From: JAQVEM01 sp964595565
GTDB lineage: Bacteria > Actinomycetota > Humimicrobiia > Humimicrobiales > Humimicrobiaceae
Direction: 5' to 3'
Assembly: GCA_964595565.1 (NCBI GenBank)
Contig: CAZQQX010000007.1
Location: 1-60,733 of the forward strand
Length of the DNA stretch: 60,733 nt
The notes below the pieces were generated by a model. It was not told the DNA's origin, did not search any database, and was given only the letters and a program-made list of their open reading frames with translations. This document shows positions 8,324 through 17,839 of this stretch, piece after piece. How positions within the stretch are numbered: position 1 is the first letter of the stretch; each line of letters starts with the position of its first letter. Both the position numbers and the translations under genes were made by a program.

Positions 8324-10075
8324 TCAATCTTCCTTTGGTTTCAGGCATATAGCCAGATGCTCTATCATATTGCCGGGTTTGATTAATAAGTTAAGGTTCT
8401 TATCTTCATCTATCCCTTTAATTAAATCAATGTCAAAAGGAACAATCAGCAGATCCAGTTCCCTATCTTTTAACATCCCTATGAGGTTATTTATATCTGA
8501 ATCAAATAAAATTTTAAAATAATCTATATCAGGAATTTCATTAAAATATAAATCATTCTTTTTCAATAATAAATACTCATCACTTATATACTGCTCAACT
8601 TTATATGGACCATTTGCTACTATATCTTTAACTGAAAAATCATCTATACCTTTTTCATCCAGCGCTCCTTCGGGCAACAAAATAAAGTTAAAAATCTTCT
8701 TCCAGTTTTTAACATACTCACTAAAAATAATATTAAATTCCTTTTCATTTATAACTTCTATATCCTTAACTTTGGAGAATTCTTCATCAACTCCATTTAG
8801 ATTATTATTTTCTCTAATTAAATCAAAGGTGTATTTAACATCATTTGATATAACGGGTCTGCCATCTTCCCAGAATATTTCATCTTTAAGTACAACTTTA
8901 ACCTTTTTTTCAGATAAGCCCGGGGTATTATATTCCAGATTATAATCTTCATCCACCAGAATATTTTCATATTCACCATATTCATTTATTTCCCATAAAC
9001 CTTTTAACAGAAGGCTACTTATATAATCACGCTTTAATAAATTATTTAACTCGTAATCCTCGCCCTCAAAACCAATAATAATCTCATTTTCACCCTCATC
9101 CGGTGTATCTTCCCCATTATATAAACTCCATTCTTCCAGGTTGAAAAAGACCTTATTGTTCTTAATACTTAAATCTATATTCTGCAATTTCTTATTATTA
9201 TAAGCAATATAAAACATTCTATTATGCAGTGGAAGAACTACTGCATCATCGGCAAGCATATCCTGTACATCTTTATATAATTGTTTTTTTACATCAATAT
9301 CTTCCTCGTTCCCGATTCTCTTCAGCAGCCCGTCAACTTCTGTATTATTGTACCAGTAAAAATTTTCACAGTATTTATTTTCTTCAGTTGCCATCGATGG
9401 TATCTTTTCAGAGCTAAAGCTATAGCCTAAATTGCTCCCTTCAAAATTATAAATTGACCATAAGCCCAGCTCATATTCGCCATTACCTACACACTCACTA
9501 TACCATTCTTCTGAAGATTTATTAAAAATCCATATTTTTATTCCGATCCTGCTTAAATCTTCTTTAATAATATCTTCTATGGTTTGTTTTGTACTGCTGT
9601 TAGAGATAGAACCAATCGTAATATACAGGGGATTATTTACACCATATCCCGCAATGTCTAAAAATTCCTTTGCTTTATTTATATCATAATTATATTCTGA
9701 CCATGACTGGCTGTAATAATAAGAATCTTCCGAAAACAGGCTATTATGAACCTTATTATATTCGCTGAATAGTTCGTTGACTATCTTATCCCTGTCTATT
9801 GCATAGAGTATAGCCTTTCTTATATTTAAATCATTGAGCAAATTTTTGTTCATTTGTTTTTCTTTTGATTCCAGGAAAAATTCCTTACTGGTCGTATCTA
9901 ATTCCATTACAGAACTATTCTGACTGCAATCGGTACTCTCCTCATCAAGCGTGGCAAATAACCCTGCGTCATCATATATACAGGAATTCAGAATAATTAC
10001 ACTGATACCTGTAACAATTATTAAAAAAATTAATTTTTTATTTTTTATCAATTTATTCATCCCGGTCACTAACAT
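8324..10075 (-). CDS. Peptide-binding lipoprotein (SBP family 5) with circularly permuted halves
   Basis: A 583-residue exported protein with a membrane signal and lipobox ILNSC (Cys32), so a lipid-anchored binding protein. The family's C-terminal half comes first: RKAILYAIDRDKI is at 86-98, then KAKEFLDIAGY near 134-144, ending near EEW at 314-316. The family's N-terminal half follows: LLLKGLWEINEYGE at 356-369, a DGRPVISNDVKYTFDLI segment at 404-420, and NGPYKVEQY at 488-496. In the ordinary OppA of this operon (14195-15787) the matching motifs run the other way, GTGPFKF near 206 and then REAINYAIDR near 309. The break falls in the hinge strand just before the RKA motif. It is the last gene of the opp run. 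The start is uncertain: ATG 10075, a GTG two codons in (AGAGG 7 bases upstream), or ATG 10060. Confidence 0.85.
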   Translation of the reverse strand: MLVTGMNKLIKNKKLIFLIIVTGISVIILNSCIYDDAGLFATLDEESTDCSQNSSVMELDTTSKEFFLESKEKQMNKNLLNDLNIRKAILYAIDRDKIVNELFSEYNKVHNSLFSEDSYYYSQSWSEYNYDINKAKEFLDIAGYGVNNPLYITIGSISNSSTKQTIEDIIKEDLSRIGIKIWIFNKSSEEWYSECVGNGEYELGLWSIYNFEGSNLGYSFSSEKIPSMATEENKYCENFYWYNNTEVDGLLKRIGNEEDIDVKKQLYKDVQDMLADDAVVLPLHNRMFYIAYNNKKLQNIDLSIKNNKVFFNLEEWSLYNGEDTPDEGENEIIIGFEGEDYELNNLLKRDYISSLLLKGLWEINEYGEYENILVDEDYNLEYNTPGLSEKKVKVVLKDEIFWEDGRPVISNDVKYTFDLIRENNNLNGVDEEFSKVKDIEVINEKEFNIIFSEYVKNWKKIFNFILLPEGALDEKGIDDFSVKDIVANGPYKVEQYISDEYLLLKKNDLYFNEIPDIDYFKILFDSDINNLIGMLKDRELDLLIVPFDIDLIKGIDEDKNLNLLIKPGNMIEHLAICLKPKED

Positions 10076-10117
10076 ACCTCTGACAGGATTATTATACTCC
10101 CAATTTAATATATAGTT

Positions 10118-11116
10118 TTAACTTAGTTTCCCTGCAAAAAAGCATGCAGCAAAGTGCTCTTTACCATTTTTTGAATAATTTAGCAGCGGGGGTTTCTTAA
10201 CTGCGCAAATGTCCTGTGCGTAAGGACACCTCGGGTGAAAACTACATCCTGAAGGCGGGTCGATAGGGCTCGGGACATCACCCTCAAGTACAATTCTCTT
10301 CCTTTTTCTTTCCAGTTCAGGGTCCGGGATTGGAATTGCGGATAATAATCCCATGGTATATGGATGAAGCGGGTTTTTGTAAAGTTCATCGCTATCAGCA
10401 ATCTCGATTATTTTCCCCAGGTACATGACTCCGATTCTGTCGCTAACATGCTTCACTACGGAAAGGTCATGCGCGATAAACATATAAGTTAAATCAAACT
10501 CTTTCTGTAAGTCTGTAAGTAGATTTAATATCTGGGCCTGGACAGATACATCCAGAGCAGAAACAGGTTCATCGCATAATAGTAATTTTGGCGTTAATGC
10601 CAGAGCTCTTGCTACTCCAACCCTCTGTCTTTGCCCCCCGCTAAATTCATGTGGATATCTATTTATATGCTCGGGATTAAGACCAACTGTGTGCAACAGG
10701 TCCTTTACCTTTTTCATTCTGCTCTTTTTGCTACCAACTCCATGTATTTCAAGCGGTTCACCTATAATATCACCTATAGTCATCCTCGGCGAAAGTGAAG
10801 CATAAGGGTCCTGGAAAATTATCTGCATCTCTCTTCTTTTTTTAAACATCTGCCTTTTATCAAGTTTAAAAAGATTTTCGCCATTGTAAGTAACAGAACC
10901 TCCTGTAGGAGATGACAATCTCAGGATAACTCTTACGGTTGTTGATTTACCGCACCCGCTTTCTCCCACCAGCCCAAACGTTTCACCTTTTTTTATATTA
11001 AAACTAATATCATCAACTGCTTTTATTATCCCGGAACTTTTCTGGAATAAGAACCCGCTATGCAGATTAAAATATTTTTTTAAATTTTTTACTTCCAGCA
11101 AATTATTATTATCCAT
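10118..11116 (-). CDS. oppF: Oligopeptide ABC transporter ATP-binding protein OppF
   Basis: One of two ATPases that power peptide uptake. Walker A GESGCGKS is at 51-58, the signature SGGQRQRVGVARAL near 154, Walker B LLLCDEPVSALDVSVQAQ, and the C-terminal oligopeptide-specific extension carries HPYTMGLLSAIPIPDP and a three-cysteine cluster within CSFHPRCPYAQDIC, typical of OppD/F proteins that bind a 4Fe-4S centre. The 332-residue length is normal. It follows oppD after 12 bp and precedes the permuted binding protein. The PVSALDVS wording (OppF type) separates it from its sister PTTALDVT protein. Confidence 0.93.
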   Translation of the reverse strand: MDNNNLLEVKNLKKYFNLHSGFLFQKSSGIIKAVDDISFNIKKGETFGLVGESGCGKSTTVRVILRLSSPTGGSVTYNGENLFKLDKRQMFKKRREMQIIFQDPYASLSPRMTIGDIIGEPLEIHGVGSKKSRMKKVKDLLHTVGLNPEHINRYPHEFSGGQRQRVGVARALALTPKLLLCDEPVSALDVSVQAQILNLLTDLQKEFDLTYMFIAHDLSVVKHVSDRIGVMYLGKIIEIADSDELYKNPLHPYTMGLLSAIPIPDPELERKRKRIVLEGDVPSPIDPPSGCSFHPRCPYAQDICAVKKPPLLNYSKNGKEHFAACFFAGKLS

Positions 11117-11128
11117 AATTTTTAACTT

Positions 11129-12133
11129 TCATACTCTGTCCGGTTCTTTAAATATTTCCCCGGCTCTAAAACATGCTACAAAATGCCCTTCCTCAACTTC
11201 AACCAGAGGAGGAAACTTCCTGCTGCATTCTTCTTTTCTATAAGGGCACCTATTACTGAAAGTACAGCCACGGGGCATATCTATAAGGCTTGGCGGAGAA
11301 CCCTCTATGGGTTTGAGCCTTTCTTTTTTGCTTTTATCCAGCCTGGTGATAGAATTCATAAGTCCTATTGTATAGGGATGCATTGGCCTGTAATAAATAT
11401 TATCAACTGTAGAATATTCCACCGCTTTACCTGCATACATTACCATCACCCTTCTGGCATATTTCGCAACAACTCCTAAATCGTGCGTAATTAATATTAT
11501 AGAAGAATTTGTTTTATATTTTAGCTCATCAATTAATTCCAGTATCTGGGCCTGAATGGTCACATCAAGAGCCGTGGTTGGCTCATCCGCTATTAATATA
11601 TCCGGTGCGTTGGCTATAGCCATGGCTATCATAACCCTCTGCCGCATACCGCCACTGAATTCGTGAGGATAGCTTGACAGTCTTTTTTCCACTTCTGCTA
11701 TCCCCACCATCTCCAGGAGTTTAATAGCCTCCTTTTCAGCAGATTTTTTATCAATTTTCTGGTGTATAATTAAAGATTCCATAATCTGATTGCCAATAGT
11801 ATATACTGGATTCAATGAAGTCATAGGGTCCTGAAAAATCATAGAAATCCTATTCCCCCTGTAACTTCTGAGTTTTTTATTACTTACTTTAAGCAAATCT
11901 TTTTTATCAAAAATTATCTCCCCGCTTACTATTTTACCCGGTGGCTGTGGAATTAATCTCAATACAGATAGCGCGGTAACACTTTTACCCGAGCCTGTTT
12001 CACCAACTATACCAAGAGTTTCGCCAAATTTAAGGTCAAAACTTATCCCATCTACTGCTTTTACCACTCCTTCATCAGTATAAAAATAAGTTTTTAAATT
12101 TTTTACTTCCAGAACTTTTTTATTGTCTGACAT
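11129..12133 (-). CDS. oppD: Oligopeptide ABC transporter ATP-binding protein OppD
   Basis: The second ATPase of the importer. Walker A GETGSGKS is at 44-51, the signature FSGGMRQRVMIAMA near 163, and Walker B ILIADEPTTALDVTIQAQ. The C-terminal extension carries HPYTIGLMNSI and the cluster CTFSNRCPYRKEEC. The PTTALDVT motif and GMRQR signature are OppD/DppD features. It lies 33 bp after the permease gene stop and 12 bp before oppF, consistent with one polycistronic message. Confidence 0.93.
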   Translation of the reverse strand: MSDNKKVLEVKNLKTYFYTDEGVVKAVDGISFDLKFGETLGIVGETGSGKSVTALSVLRLIPQPPGKIVSGEIIFDKKDLLKVSNKKLRSYRGNRISMIFQDPMTSLNPVYTIGNQIMESLIIHQKIDKKSAEKEAIKLLEMVGIAEVEKRLSSYPHEFSGGMRQRVMIAMAIANAPDILIADEPTTALDVTIQAQILELIDELKYKTNSSIILITHDLGVVAKYARRVMVMYAGKAVEYSTVDNIYYRPMHPYTIGLMNSITRLDKSKKERLKPIEGSPPSLIDMPRGCTFSNRCPYRKEECSRKFPPLVEVEEGHFVACFRAGEIFKEPDRV

Positions 12134-12166
12134 CTTAAAAACAAAAAATTTTTATTTTAAACATCT

Positions 12167-13087
12167 CTATTTCATTCTTGGATCAAATGCATCCCTCAGT
12201 CCATCCCCCAGCAGTACAAATCCCAGCACAGTTATAACAATAGCCAGACCCGGAAATAACATCATCCAGGGGGCAATATCAATATAGTCAAGAGACTCTG
12301 ATAGCATCTTTCCCCATGCCGGAGTTGGAGGCTGAACCCCCAATCCCAGGAAACTTAAAGCAGCTTCCACTATTATTGCTGCTCCAACGTTCATTGTACC
12401 GTACACTATTATTGGCGCCATAGCGTTAGGAAAAATATGCTTCATAATTATTCTATAATTACCTGCACCGAGTGCCCTTGCCGCTTCTATATATTCCTTG
12501 TTTTTTATAGATAAAATCGAACTTCTGAATAATCTTGCAAAAGAAGCCCAGCCCAGTATTCCAATTGCAATAAATATGTTCACAATGCCCGGGCCAAGCA
12601 CAGTCATTATGGCAATGGCACCAAGTACATAAGGAAAAGCGAAAAATATATCTGCAATTCTCATTATTACGGCATCCGATACATTGCCAAAATACCCCGA
12701 CAGCGCGCCCAAAAATAATCCTATGGCCACCGATATGCCCACGGCAACCACGCCCACTGCTATAGAAATCCTGCTTCCGTATATTACCCTGCTAAAAATA
12801 TCCCTTCCCAGAAGATCCGTGCCAAAAATGTGCGCCCTGCTCGGGGAAAGTGATGATTCCTCTTTTACTCTTATAATGGGGTCATATGGAGCAATAAGAC
12901 CTGCAAATATAGCAACCAGTATAAGTAATATTACAATTCCAAGACCCAGCATTGCCAGCTTATTTTTTTTGAGTCTTCTCCAGGCATCTTTATATAACGA
13001 AGATCTCGTATATTTACCTTCTAAATCTATATCTTTAAAAGGCTCTGATTTATCTTTTTCCTTCTCAATTTTACTTTCAGGATACAT
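12167..13087 (-). CDS. oppC: Oligopeptide ABC transporter permease, OppC/DppC type
   Basis: Inner-membrane permease of 306 residues. A cytoplasmic N-terminus of about 35 charged residues is followed by the OppC-N hydrophobic helix (MLGLGIVILLILVAIF), a periplasmic loop with HIFGTDLLGRDIFSRVIYGSR, five further membrane segments, and the EAA loop EAARALGAGNYRIIMKHIFPN that docks with the ATPase. It follows oppB by 11 bp. Length and motif order are standard for the family; specificity for di- or oligopeptides cannot be told. Confidence 0.92.
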   Translation of the reverse strand: MYPESKIEKEKDKSEPFKDIDLEGKYTRSSLYKDAWRRLKKNKLAMLGLGIVILLILVAIFAGLIAPYDPIIRVKEESSLSPSRAHIFGTDLLGRDIFSRVIYGSRISIAVGVVAVGISVAIGLFLGALSGYFGNVSDAVIMRIADIFFAFPYVLGAIAIMTVLGPGIVNIFIAIGILGWASFARLFRSSILSIKNKEYIEAARALGAGNYRIIMKHIFPNAMAPIIVYGTMNVGAAIIVEAALSFLGLGVQPPTPAWGKMLSESLDYIDIAPWMMLFPGLAIVITVLGFVLLGDGLRDAFDPRMK

Positions 13088-13098
13088 AATCTTAAAAA

Positions 13099-14043
13099 CT
13101 ATACATTTATTTCTTTTTTCTGATATCTAATTCTTGGATCCAGCCATGCATATATTATGTCCACCACAAGATTTATAAAAACAAATATAAGTACCAGTAT
13201 TAATGTTCCACCAATTACTACCGGGGCATCTCTCTGCAGTATTGCAAGATAAATAACTCTTCCAACCCCGGGCCAGCTAAAAACTGTTTCGGTAAGAATA
13301 GCTCCACCCATAAGAGTGCCCAGGTCCAACCCGACTAATGTAACCACGGGTATAAGAGCATTTTTTAAAGCATGCTTCCCTATTACCCTTGAATTTGTTA
13401 ATCCTTTGGAATAAGCTGTTACTATATAATCATTACTCATAACTTCCAGCATGCTGCTTCTTGTCATCCTGGCCACGTAAGCAGTTGATACAGATGCAAG
13501 GGTAATTGAAGGTAATATATAATACCTTAAGCTCCCATCGCCCATTCCCGACATTGGTAGTATGTCAAATTTCAGCCCGAAGATTATCTGGAGCAGCATT
13601 CCCAGCCAGAACACAGGCACACAGACAGCAATTGTGGTAGAAACAGTGACCAGAGTATCCCAGAAAGAATATCTTTTTACCGCAGAAATAATCCCCGCCA
13701 GTATTCCAATTACAATCTCTATACAAATTGCAGCCAGAGCCAATTTTATTGAATTTGGATAGTGGTCAGCAAGTATGCTGTTTACTGACCGCCGGAATCT
13801 GTAAGACATGCCAAGATCTCCCCTTGCGAGCTGTGCCACATACCTCCAGTACTGTACATATAAAGGTTTATCTATGCCCATTTTTGCCCTTAAATTTTCA
13901 AGAGCCTGTTCTGTAGCACCTTTTTGAAGTATTAATCTGGCAGGGTCCTCGGGAATTATATACAGTAATATGAATAATAACAGGGTAACGCCAATCAAAA
14001 CCGGGATAATCTGCAGTATTCTTCTTAATATATAAAAAAACAT
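13099..14043 (-). CDS. oppB: Oligopeptide ABC transporter permease, OppB/DppB type
   Basis: Inner-membrane permease of 314 residues, partner of OppC. The N-terminal helix YILRRILQIIPVLIGVTLLLF, the motif KPLYVQYWRYV, and the EAA loop VTAYSKGLTNSRVIGKHALKN are classic for OppB/DppB/NikB. Six membrane segments are evident, and the C-terminus ends in YAWLDPRIR. It begins about 150 bp after the oppA stop codon, and two strong hairpins lie in between, so permease expression may be lower than that of the binding protein. Confidence 0.93.
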   Translation of the reverse strand: MFFYILRRILQIIPVLIGVTLLLFILLYIIPEDPARLILQKGATEQALENLRAKMGIDKPLYVQYWRYVAQLARGDLGMSYRFRRSVNSILADHYPNSIKLALAAICIEIVIGILAGIISAVKRYSFWDTLVTVSTTIAVCVPVFWLGMLLQIIFGLKFDILPMSGMGDGSLRYYILPSITLASVSTAYVARMTRSSMLEVMSNDYIVTAYSKGLTNSRVIGKHALKNALIPVVTLVGLDLGTLMGGAILTETVFSWPGVGRVIYLAILQRDAPVVIGGTLILVLIFVFINLVVDIIYAWLDPRIRYQKKEINV

Positions 14044-14080
14044 AGTATAACAATAAAAAAATAATAAATTTTACTTTAAC

Positions 14081-14113
14081 ATATAACCTGCACCTCGAGG
14101 GTGCAGGTTATAT
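14081..14113 (-). terminator. Second hairpin in the oppA-oppB spacer
   Basis: A perfect 14-bp inverted repeat (ATATAACCTGCACC and its complement) encloses the 5-base loop TCGAG. On the minus strand it lies after the 14151-14184 hairpin and about 40 bp before oppB. A T-rich but interrupted stretch follows. It may act as a partial terminator or as a block to 3' exonucleases that protects the upstream oppA message. Confidence 0.6.
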
Positions 14114-14150
14114 ATACTTTATATATTATTCACTTTTATAAAAACAATTC

Positions 14151-14184
14151 TGAGTATCCACCAGCTCCGTTTGGTGGATACTCA
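14151..14184 (-). terminator. First hairpin after oppA, terminator-like
   Basis: A perfect 12-bp stem (TGAGTATCCACC and its complement) with a 10-base loop begins 11 bp after the oppA stop codon on the minus strand. It is followed by GAATTGTTTTTATA, which gives a weak U-tract. Leaky termination here would set the oppA to permease ratio. Confidence 0.6.
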
Positions 14185-14194
14185 TCAATCACTT

Positions 14195-15787
14195 CTATTC
14201 CTTCTCAAGCCATACCGTGCTCAGGTCATAATTCTCCATGGAATCAAGTACAAAACCTTTAACATAAGGTTGAACAACACGCCTTGACCCATAGTAATAA
14301 ACTAGCACGAATGCTGAGTCATCAAGTATCTTTTTTTCTGCTTCTCTATATTTAGCATATCTTTCTTCATCATCAATAATCTTTCTGGCATCAAGAAGCA
14401 TCTGGTCTACCTCTGGATTGGAATAACCGCTGTAATTATCTGTTGATTCAGAATAAAACAACGGGAACAGGAAATTATCCATGGTAGGATAATCAGCTAT
14501 CCACCCCAGTCTGAAGAATCCAATTTCTCCATTCTGGAAAGCATCAAGTGCTGCTCCCCATTCCATACCCACTATCTCTACATCTATGCCAATTTCAGCC
14601 AGGTCAGCCTGCATTGCTTCGGCAACCAATTCATGACCGGAACCAATATTTATTCCAAATGTAAGTGGTGTCAGGCCCTCTCCACCGGGATAACCGGCTT
14701 CTTCAAGTTTTTGTTTGGCCATTTCTACATCATAATGATGTTTGGATGCATCTTCCTTAAAGCCCGGTATTCCAGGCGGTACAAACCCTGTAGCAATACT
14801 CGGAACTCCTTCACTTATTACATCTATTATATAATCTCTATCAATAGCGTAATTTATAGCTTCTCTCAGCGCAAGATTATCCTTAAATGGCTCAATCTGG
14901 ACATTCATAGCAAAATAGTAAATTGCCAGAAGCGGCTTTATGATAGCATGGTCTCCAAGATCCGGGTCATCCAGAACGGTCTGAGCCTTTCCCTGTGGAA
15001 TTGAACAGTATTCCAGGTTACCGCCCTGAAATTCCAGAAATGCGGTGTTTTCATCAGCAAAAATATTATATCTTACTTTTTCCAGATTTGCCTTTTCTCC
15101 ATAATAGTCATCGTTTCTTTCAAGGTCTATGTACTGGTCATGCTTCCACTCCACAAATTTAAATGGACCGGTTCCATTTACGTGTTCCGCATACTGGTCA
15201 CCCCATTCTTCTATATCTTCCTTTGCTACGGGATAAAATACCACATGACCAAGTGTATTAATGAAATCGGCATATGGATACTTAAGGGTTACTTCCAGCG
15301 TGTAATCATCCAGAGCTTTTACACCTTCAAGGGTATCGCCCTCGCCTGCCTGAAGTTCATCATAACCGACAATTGGCTCCAGGTGGTATGCCAGATAGGA
15401 AGCAGTCTCGGCCTGCGTAACTCTTGACCATGAATAAACAAAATCATCTGCTACAACCTCTCTTCCGCTGTGGAACTTTACACCTTTCTCTAAATTAAAG
15501 GTATAAACCAGCCCATCATCGCTAATATCCCATGATTTTGCAATAGCAGGCTCTACATCCAGTGTTTCCGAATTATAATCAACCAGACCATCCCAGACCT
15601 GTCTTATTACCTGTATACCCTCGCTCTCATAGGAATTTGGCGGGTCAAGGGATACCGGCTCATGGAGAGAAAGCCTCATTGTTCCTCCTGCTTTTTCTTC
15701 TCCCTTACAGCCAATAAAAACAGAACTCACAAGTGCTGCCACAATAAAAACTACAATTGCTGCATAAATCTTCCTATTAACTTTCAC
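14195..15787 (-). CDS. oppA: Oligopeptide-binding lipoprotein OppA (SBP family 5)
   Basis: The extracytoplasmic peptide receptor of the importer, 530 residues. The signal peptide ends in a lipobox VFIGC (Cys27), so the protein is lipid-anchored. Family landmarks are in the usual order: SLDPPNSYESEG at 46-57, VWDGLVDY at 64-71, GVKFHSGREVVADDFVYSW at 102-120, GTGPFKFVEW at 205-214, LREAINYAIDRDYI at 307-320, and a C-terminal LSTVWLEKE. The GTG start is set by a perfect GGAGGA site 5 bases upstream. A TATAAT at 15829-15834 (minus strand) could be its own -10 box, though no good -35 is visible. It heads the operon oppA-B-C-D-F plus the permuted binding protein. Confidence 0.94.
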   Translation of the reverse strand: MKVNRKIYAAIVVFIVAALVSSVFIGCKGEEKAGGTMRLSLHEPVSLDPPNSYESEGIQVIRQVWDGLVDYNSETLDVEPAIAKSWDISDDGLVYTFNLEKGVKFHSGREVVADDFVYSWSRVTQAETASYLAYHLEPIVGYDELQAGEGDTLEGVKALDDYTLEVTLKYPYADFINTLGHVVFYPVAKEDIEEWGDQYAEHVNGTGPFKFVEWKHDQYIDLERNDDYYGEKANLEKVRYNIFADENTAFLEFQGGNLEYCSIPQGKAQTVLDDPDLGDHAIIKPLLAIYYFAMNVQIEPFKDNLALREAINYAIDRDYIIDVISEGVPSIATGFVPPGIPGFKEDASKHHYDVEMAKQKLEEAGYPGGEGLTPLTFGINIGSGHELVAEAMQADLAEIGIDVEIVGMEWGAALDAFQNGEIGFFRLGWIADYPTMDNFLFPLFYSESTDNYSGYSNPEVDQMLLDARKIIDDEERYAKYREAEKKILDDSAFVLVYYYGSRRVVQPYVKGFVLDSMENYDLSTVWLEKE

Positions 15788-15880
15788 TAAGTCCTCCTTT
15801 TTTAAAATAATTAATCTTGCAGGATTTTATTATACAGAACCTCCTTTCAATTAAATTGCCAATCCTACAACTTCCGTAAT

Positions 15881-16114
15881 TTATAAAAGAATAAATAAAA
15901 CTACCGTAGTAGTTGCAAAAACCATACCCAGTATAATAGTAAGCCGGTCAAGATTCTTTTCCACAATCCCTGCTCCATCAAAAGTTTCTGCCATGCCTGA
16001 GAAAAGGCCCGAAACTCCACCGCCCCTTCCTGCATGCAGAAGAACAAGAAGCACCAACCCCAGGCTGGCAATCATGTGCACGGCATATAAGATATTCATT
16101 AAAACAGAACCCAT
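15881..16114 (-). CDS. secG: Preprotein translocase subunit SecG
   Basis: A small membrane subunit of the SecYEG channel that helps preproteins cross the membrane. The protein has 77 residues with two membrane segments separated by a Gly-rich loop, GRGGGVSGLFSGMAETFDG, which is the SecG signature. GGAGG lies 9 bases before the ATG; a second ATG five codons in is possible. Its place after gap-pgk-tpiA-gpmI is the position expected from actinobacterial and firmicute gene orders. Confidence 0.92.
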   Translation of the reverse strand: MGSVLMNILYAVHMIASLGLVLLVLLHAGRGGGVSGLFSGMAETFDGAGIVEKNLDRLTIILGMVFATTTVVLFILL

Positions 16115-16257
16115 ACTTTAAATCCTCCAGAATTTATTAAACTATCCAACTGTTTTTTTAGAACTATATTTTACCAAAAAAATAGCACTAAAAACAACTT
16201 TTTATATTATTAACTTAAATAACATTTAATACAACATTATATAAATGATATATTGTC

Positions 16258-17817
16258 TCATTCAGATATAACCGACCTGCCGGTCATCTCAACTGGCTTC
16301 TCTATATTTAAAACGTCCAGTATCGTAGGCGCGATATCGCTTAACTTAAAACTTCCATCGTCTTTTTTTAATTTAATTTTTGAATCACAGATGATAAATG
16401 GTACCGGTGATTTAGAATGTGCCGTTATAACTTTCATAGTTTTAGTATCAAGCATTTCTTCCGCATTCCCGTGGTCTGCCGTTATTATTGTAATGCCCTC
16501 ATTCCTTTTTAGCTCTGAGACCACCCTGCCCGCACATTCATCAACTGTTTCAACCGCTTTCACAGCAGCTTTAAAATCCCCTGTATGCCCCACCATATCA
16601 GGATTTGCAAAATTTAATATAATAACATTATATTTTTTTAACTTAATTTCGTCTATTACAGTATCAGTAATTTCATATGCACTCATTTCAGGCTTCAGGT
16701 CATACGTCGCAACCTTAGGTGACGGTATAAGTATCCTGTCTTCACCTTCATATGGTTTCTCAATTCCCCCGTTGAAAAAGAAAGTTACATGGGCATATTT
16801 TTCGGTTTCGGCAATCCTCAGCTGTTTCAATTTATTTTTGGATATAACCTCTCCCAGAGTATTAACTATTTTTGCCGGTGGAAAAGCAATGGGGGCATTG
16901 AACTCTTTATCATATTGAGTCATGCATACAAAGCAGACTTCCGGAAGTCTGCTCCCCCGGTCAAATTTATCAAACTCCCCACCGCTTATCAGGGCCCTGG
17001 TAAGCTGGCGCGCCCTATCGGGCCTGAAATTAAAAAATATTACAGAATCCCCTGAATTAATTCTTGCTCTTCTTTCATCCCTGCAGTTCACTATAGCCGG
17101 TATCACAAACTCATCATCTACATTATCCCTGTAAGATGATTCAACAACCCCGGCAGCAGTATTAAATTTACTACCTTCTCTATGTACCATGGCATCGTAA
17201 CTTTTTTTGGTTCTTTCCCATCTGTTATCTCTATCCATACTGTAGTATCTCCCGCTAACTGTTGCAATATGCCCGATGCCTTTCTTTTTTAGATAATCAT
17301 CCACTTCATTTAAATAAGGTATGGCGCTTCTCGGAGGTACATCTCTTCCATCAAGGAAAGCATGTATAAAAAGGTTCTTTACCCCGTTTGTTTCTGCAAG
17401 TTCAACCAGTGCCTTAAGATGATTGATATGACTGTGTACCCCGCCATCTGATACCAGGCCCAACAGATGAAGACTGCTATCTTTTTCCCTCACATTATTA
17501 ATTGCATTAAGCAGAATTTTATTCTTATAAAAATTACCATTTTTAATTTCTCTGTTTATCCTGGTAAACTCCTGATATACAACTCTTCCTGCTCCAATAT
17601 TAAGATGGCCCACTTCTGAATTGCCCATCTGCCCTTCGGGAAGACCAACTGCTTCCCCTGATGGCTTTAATTTTACATAAGAGTATATCCTGTAATAACT
17701 GTCCATATTTGGGGTTCTGGCCATCTTAACAGCATTACCTGTAACTTTCTCTGATATGCCCCAGCCATCCAGTATTAACAGACATACCTGTTTAAAAACT
17801 CCGTATCCATCTTTCAT
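16258..17817 (-). CDS. gpmI: 2,3-bisphosphoglycerate-independent phosphoglycerate mutase
   Basis: Interconverts 3- and 2-phosphoglycerate in glycolysis through a phosphoserine intermediate, with Mn ions. It shows the N-terminal metal site LLILDGWG, the nucleophile segment GNSEVGHLNIGAGR, the substrate loop HAFLDGRDVPP, and the metal-binding C-terminal ANPDMVGHTG, ADHGNAEEM and AHSKSPVPF. The length of about 519 residues fits. I prefer ATG at 17817 (GAAAGAAGA upstream) over an in-frame TTG at 17832 that lies 8 bp after tpiA. Its insertion between tpiA and secG completes the glycolytic cluster. Confidence 0.95.
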   Translation of the reverse strand: MKDGYGVFKQVCLLILDGWGISEKVTGNAVKMARTPNMDSYYRIYSYVKLKPSGEAVGLPEGQMGNSEVGHLNIGAGRVVYQEFTRINREIKNGNFYKNKILLNAINNVREKDSSLHLLGLVSDGGVHSHINHLKALVELAETNGVKNLFIHAFLDGRDVPPRSAIPYLNEVDDYLKKKGIGHIATVSGRYYSMDRDNRWERTKKSYDAMVHREGSKFNTAAGVVESSYRDNVDDEFVIPAIVNCRDERRARINSGDSVIFFNFRPDRARQLTRALISGGEFDKFDRGSRLPEVCFVCMTQYDKEFNAPIAFPPAKIVNTLGEVISKNKLKQLRIAETEKYAHVTFFFNGGIEKPYEGEDRILIPSPKVATYDLKPEMSAYEITDTVIDEIKLKKYNVIILNFANPDMVGHTGDFKAAVKAVETVDECAGRVVSELKRNEGITIITADHGNAEEMLDTKTMKVITAHSKSPVPFIICDSKIKLKKDDGSFKLSDIAPTILDVLNIEKPVEMTGRSVISE

Positions 17818-17839
17818 TAAATCTTCTTTCAATAAAACA

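Noticed and set aside
16253..16918. 221-residue open frame opposite gpmI
   Set aside because: Antisense shadow of an essential glycolytic gene with all its motifs; the composition is that of a reversed coding frame.
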